Positions 61,809 through 64,000 of a stretch of 64,000 nucleotides of DNA are shown here, one piece after another. Every line of letters starts with the position of its first letter. Position 1 is the first letter of the stretch. The notes beneath the pieces were generated by a model. That model did not search any database. It was not told the DNA's origin and saw only the letters and a list, made by a program, of their open reading frames with translations. The position numbers were made by a program, and so were the translations under genes. The DNA comes from an uncultured Lachnospiraceae bacterium (GTDB lineage Bacteria > Bacillota > Clostridia > Lachnospirales > Lachnospiraceae), in assembly GCA_934418125.1 (NCBI GenBank), contig CAKRWT010000001.1:147647-211646 (forward strand), given 5' to 3'.

Positions 61809-63773
61809 ATGGATTTATCCTATTATAGCAAGAATCAGAAATCTGAAAATTATGATTATCTGACTGGTCTTTTAAATCGACGTGGCTTACATGATATTTG
61901 GAATTCTCTGCTTCCGGATACTTTCCTGCATTGCATCTATATTGATGTGGATAATTTCAAAATGGTAAATGACATTTATGGACATTCCAAAGGCGATGAA
62001 CTCTTAATCTTTATTGCCAATGCACTGCAAAAATCTCTTCAGAATCAATTAGTTATCCGTATGGGCGGGGATGAATTTGTAGCATTATGTTCCGGTAGTT
62101 TAACTTGTCATGAACTGGAAAATCTTCTCTCGCAGCTATCGATTTCCATACAAAATAATGACTTTGATGAAAATATTATTGGTATCATTTCCCTGAGCAT
62201 CGGTATTATTTGCAATGTATCCCCTCACAATTCTTTAACTGAAATTTTACAACAGTGTGATGAGGCTATGTACTACGCCAAAAAGAACGGGAAAGGACAT
62301 TGGGTCTATTATCACGAAATCGAGAAATTATGCCGACAGGAGAAGATTCTAAGAGACAAAGCTCCTTCTGCGCTAAAGCATCATGAGATTCATTTTCTAT
62401 TACGCCCTATTATGTATCTGCAAGCCACGGATGTTTATGCCGCAGAGATTTATCCTACGTGGACTCCTGAAGCAGAAACCGATTCCATTGATAAAGATGT
62501 TTTTCTTCCCATTTTAGAGCGTTATGGATATATTAAGCAATTAGATGAACAGCTTTTCAAACAAGTATGTATGTGGAAACAGCAGTGGCACAATAGCAGT
62601 TTTGAACATTTACTAATCTGTGTCACACTGTCCACTAAATTTTTATTACACTTTTCTACCCTCACTTTTATAAAAGACTGCCTTCAACGCTATCAGATTA
62701 CCCCGGGAGAAATCATGATAGCCATTTGTGAAAAAGAATTTAATAAGGAAAACAGAGAACTCCAGAAACTCATTGCTTCTCTGTCTTCTCTGGGATTGAT
62801 TATAACGATTAATGAGTTTGGCTCTGCCTCTTCTCTTGAAGTTCTTCGCAATATACCATCCCAAATGCTCATATTTCATAAAGATATGCTTCCTTGTAAC
62901 AGTTCTGACATAAAGCGGAAGCATATCCTTAAAAACATGGTCAGACTTGGAATTGACTTACATCAGCTTATTATTGCCCAGGGAATTGAATCGGTACATC
63001 AAGTAGAGACTCTGACCGACTATGGCATCCCATGTGGCTCCGGTCCCTTATATGGTGCTCCTATGGTTGAACCAGCTTTTCGCACAAAATATGAAAAGCA
63101 TCTATTTTGCATCCAACAGACTTATCCATCTACTTTTTCATTCAACCATAGTCTTTGGGATTCCAGGAAAACTTATACTGCCCTGTTTTCAGATACTGCG
63201 CTTCCCTATGAAAAGGGTATTATTGAAAATACCGGAAGTATTGCATTCCCCGGTGGTGAAATTGGAAAAAATCTCCTTATTATTCCTAAAGATGCTATGG
63301 CTGGCGAAAGCTATACCATTTCTCTTTGGATTAATCCCGAAAAATCTCTCCCCTGGACGAGTGCCCTCTATATAGCCTACCAAGATGGCTTTATGAGTGT
63401 CATTCCGGATAATGGATATGGCGAATTTATATTTCGTATTAAGGATGACAGAGAAGCTAATGAATGGCATGACATTATCTGCCGGCAGGCGTTCCCTGGT
63501 CGATGGTCACATATTTGTGCTGTCTATCACGCTTTTACCGGTGTTTCAAAGCTGTATTTTAACGGGATTATGGTTGGCAGTCGTGAAAAAGTGCCTACTT
63601 TAAAGCTTATTGAAAAAATTCTGCTAGGTGGAGACGATTATCAGGCCTCCTATAAAGGACTAATTTCAGAACTGAGATTCTATCATTATCCTATGACTGC
63701 AGAGCAAATCAAAGAGTTATTTACAACTTATCAAAAGCAACCTCATTTTCAAGGCACACAAGGCAAAAAATAA
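61809..63773 (+). CDS. GGDEF - degenerate EAL - LamG fusion protein
   Basis: A 654-residue soluble protein without signal peptide or membrane helix. Residues 1-165 form a GGDEF domain with IDVDNFKMVND and an intact GGDEF at 86-90, so c-di-GMP synthesis looks possible. The inhibitory RxxD site is absent (LVIRM precedes the motif). Residues about 190-430 resemble an EAL domain, but EAL reads AEIYP and the DDFG block reads NEFGS, so it is probably inactive. The C-terminus (about 470-645) is a LamG/concanavalin-like sandwich: SYTISLWINPEKS, GRWSHICAVYH, KLYFNGIMVG, GLISELRFYHYPMT. AAAAGGAG is eight bases before the ATG. Confidence 0.87.
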   Translation: MDLSYYSKNQKSENYDYLTGLLNRRGLHDIWNSLLPDTFLHCIYIDVDNFKMVNDIYGHSKGDELLIFIANALQKSLQNQLVIRMGGDEFVALCSGSLTCHELENLLSQLSISIQNNDFDENIIGIISLSIGIICNVSPHNSLTEILQQCDEAMYYAKKNGKGHWVYYHEIEKLCRQEKILRDKAPSALKHHEIHFLLRPIMYLQATDVYAAEIYPTWTPEAETDSIDKDVFLPILERYGYIKQLDEQLFKQVCMWKQQWHNSSFEHLLICVTLSTKFLLHFSTLTFIKDCLQRYQITPGEIMIAICEKEFNKENRELQKLIASLSSLGLIITINEFGSASSLEVLRNIPSQMLIFHKDMLPCNSSDIKRKHILKNMVRLGIDLHQLIIAQGIESVHQVETLTDYGIPCGSGPLYGAPMVEPAFRTKYEKHLFCIQQTYPSTFSFNHSLWDSRKTYTALFSDTALPYEKGIIENTGSIAFPGGEIGKNLLIIPKDAMAGESYTISLWINPEKSLPWTSALYIAYQDGFMSVIPDNGYGEFIFRIKDDREANEWHDIICRQAFPGRWSHICAVYHAFTGVSKLYFNGIMVGSREKVPTLKLIEKILLGGDDYQASYKGLISELRFYHYPMTAEQIKELFTTYQKQPHFQGTQGKK

Positions 63774-63799
63774 AACCTCTAACAAATCTGTTGGAGGTT
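63763..63799. terminator. Hairpin ending the tRNA transcript (minus) and probably the GGDEF gene (plus)
   Basis: AACCTCTAACA and TGTTGGAGGTT (63774-63799) pair with one G-U around a four-base loop. On the minus strand the hairpin is followed by TTTTATTTTTT to 63763, a good terminator for the tRNA genes. On the plus strand it lies just after the TAA of the GGDEF gene and is followed only by TT, so it is weaker there. Confidence 0.75.
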
Positions 63800-63805
63800 C
63801 TTAAA

Positions 63806-63876
63806 AGGTGACTGCCGGATTTGAACCGGCGATAACGGTGTTGCAGACCGGGGCCTTACCACTTGGCTAAGTCACC
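63806..63876 (-). tRNA. tRNA-Cys (anticodon GCA)
   Basis: 71 bases. Acceptor arms GGTGACT and AGTCACC pair fully, the anticodon loop is CTGCAAC, the T arm is GCCGG-TTCAAAT-CCGGC, and the discriminator base is T (U73), which is characteristic of tRNA-Cys. CCA is not encoded. Confidence 0.95.
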
Positions 63877-63900
63877 ATATCTTATAAAATTATATTAGAT

Positions 63901-63925
63901 AAAAAAAATTTGCTTTTATAGCAAA
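63901..63925 (-). terminator. Weak hairpin between the two tRNA genes
   Basis: On the minus strand TTTGC-TATAAAA-GCAAA is followed by a run of T. The stem is only five pairs, so it is a possible processing or weak terminator site between tRNA-Glu and tRNA-Cys. Confidence 0.35.
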
Positions 63926-63997
63926 TGACTCCAACGGGAATCGAACCCGTGTTACCGCCGTGAAAGGGCGATGTCTTAACCGCTTGACCATGGAGCC
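63926..63997 (-). tRNA. tRNA-Glu (anticodon TTC)
   Basis: 72 bases. Acceptor GGCTCCA pairs with TGGAGTC (one G-U), the anticodon loop CTTTCAC has TTC, and the T arm is ACGGG-TTCGATT-CCCGT. The discriminator base is A. CCA is not encoded. It is cotranscribed with tRNA-Cys, on the minus strand. Confidence 0.95.
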
Positions 63998-64000
63998 AAA

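Noticed and set aside
1-64000. CRISPR arrays, integrases, transposases or prophage genes
   Set aside because: No regularly spaced repeats and no recombinase or transposase motifs were seen, although the locus looks modular.

Overview
The window looks like a Gram-positive, spore-former-lineage Clostridia genome, most likely Lachnospiraceae. The reasons are moderate GC, strong AGGAGG-type ribosome sites, a Spo0A C-terminal domain gene, a DUF3048 lipoprotein, a DUF212 protein, and a GGDEF protein close to tRNA-Glu/tRNA-Cys. Almost all of it (1 to about 60.2 kb) is one very large cell-surface glycan locus transcribed mainly from the minus strand. No gene-free stretch exceeds about 260 bases.

Layout, read in the direction of minus-strand transcription. 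(i) 60.2-54.9 kb: rmlD, a DUF212 protein, gmd, a multi-pass membrane protein and fcl, which supply GDP-L-fucose and the last step of dTDP-rhamnose. (ii) 54.8-54.4 kb: a free-standing Spo0A DNA-binding domain with its own promoter and terminator. (iii) 54.3-41.9 kb: an assembly line with a WbaP-type initiating transferase, a Wzz-like protein, an EpsG-type polymerase, GT2/GT4 transferases and a GT-C-like protein. It is interrupted by a 199-bp inverted-repeat element. (iv) 41.8-31.2 kb: pseudaminic acid genes pseB, pseC, pseG, pseF and pseI with a GT2 and a large membrane protein. Two plus-strand units are embedded here, a PLP decarboxylase/ATP-grasp pair and pseG. (v) 31.1-30.0 kb: a GT52-like nonulosonate transferase. 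(vi) 29.9-0 kb: one uninterrupted co-directional series with a PglK-like ABC flippase, GtrA, an acyltransferase, GT-C-like proteins, a WecE-type aminotransferase, a GNAT, an ArnC/GtrB-type transferase and a Wzy/WaaL-type protein. It continues with pglF-pglE-pglC, an ATP-grasp enzyme, pglA, a UDP-HexNAc dehydrogenase and C4-epimerase pair, a GT10-like fucosyltransferase, a sugar N-formyltransferase and GT4 enzymes. Beyond 60.4 kb on the plus strand lie a DUF3048 lipoprotein and a GGDEF-EAL-LamG protein. The window ends with two minus-strand tRNA genes.

Together the genes would make activated sugars (4-amino-4,6-dideoxy-HexNAc, HexNAc uronic acid, GDP-fucose, CMP-pseudaminic acid, probably a dTDP-4-amino-4,6-dideoxyhexose) and start two lipid-linked glycans. 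They would extend, flip, polymerise and decorate them outside the membrane. The most interesting point is a parallel. The bacillosamine-type set lacks a PglD and the pseudaminic set lacks an adjacent PseH, and each instead carries a copy of the same ATP-grasp family. The Pse copy is paired with a fold-type III PLP decarboxylase. I infer, without proof, that the 4-amino groups of these sugars carry aminoacyl or decarboxylated-aminoacyl groups instead of acetyl. All functions are read from sequence; no database search was possible.
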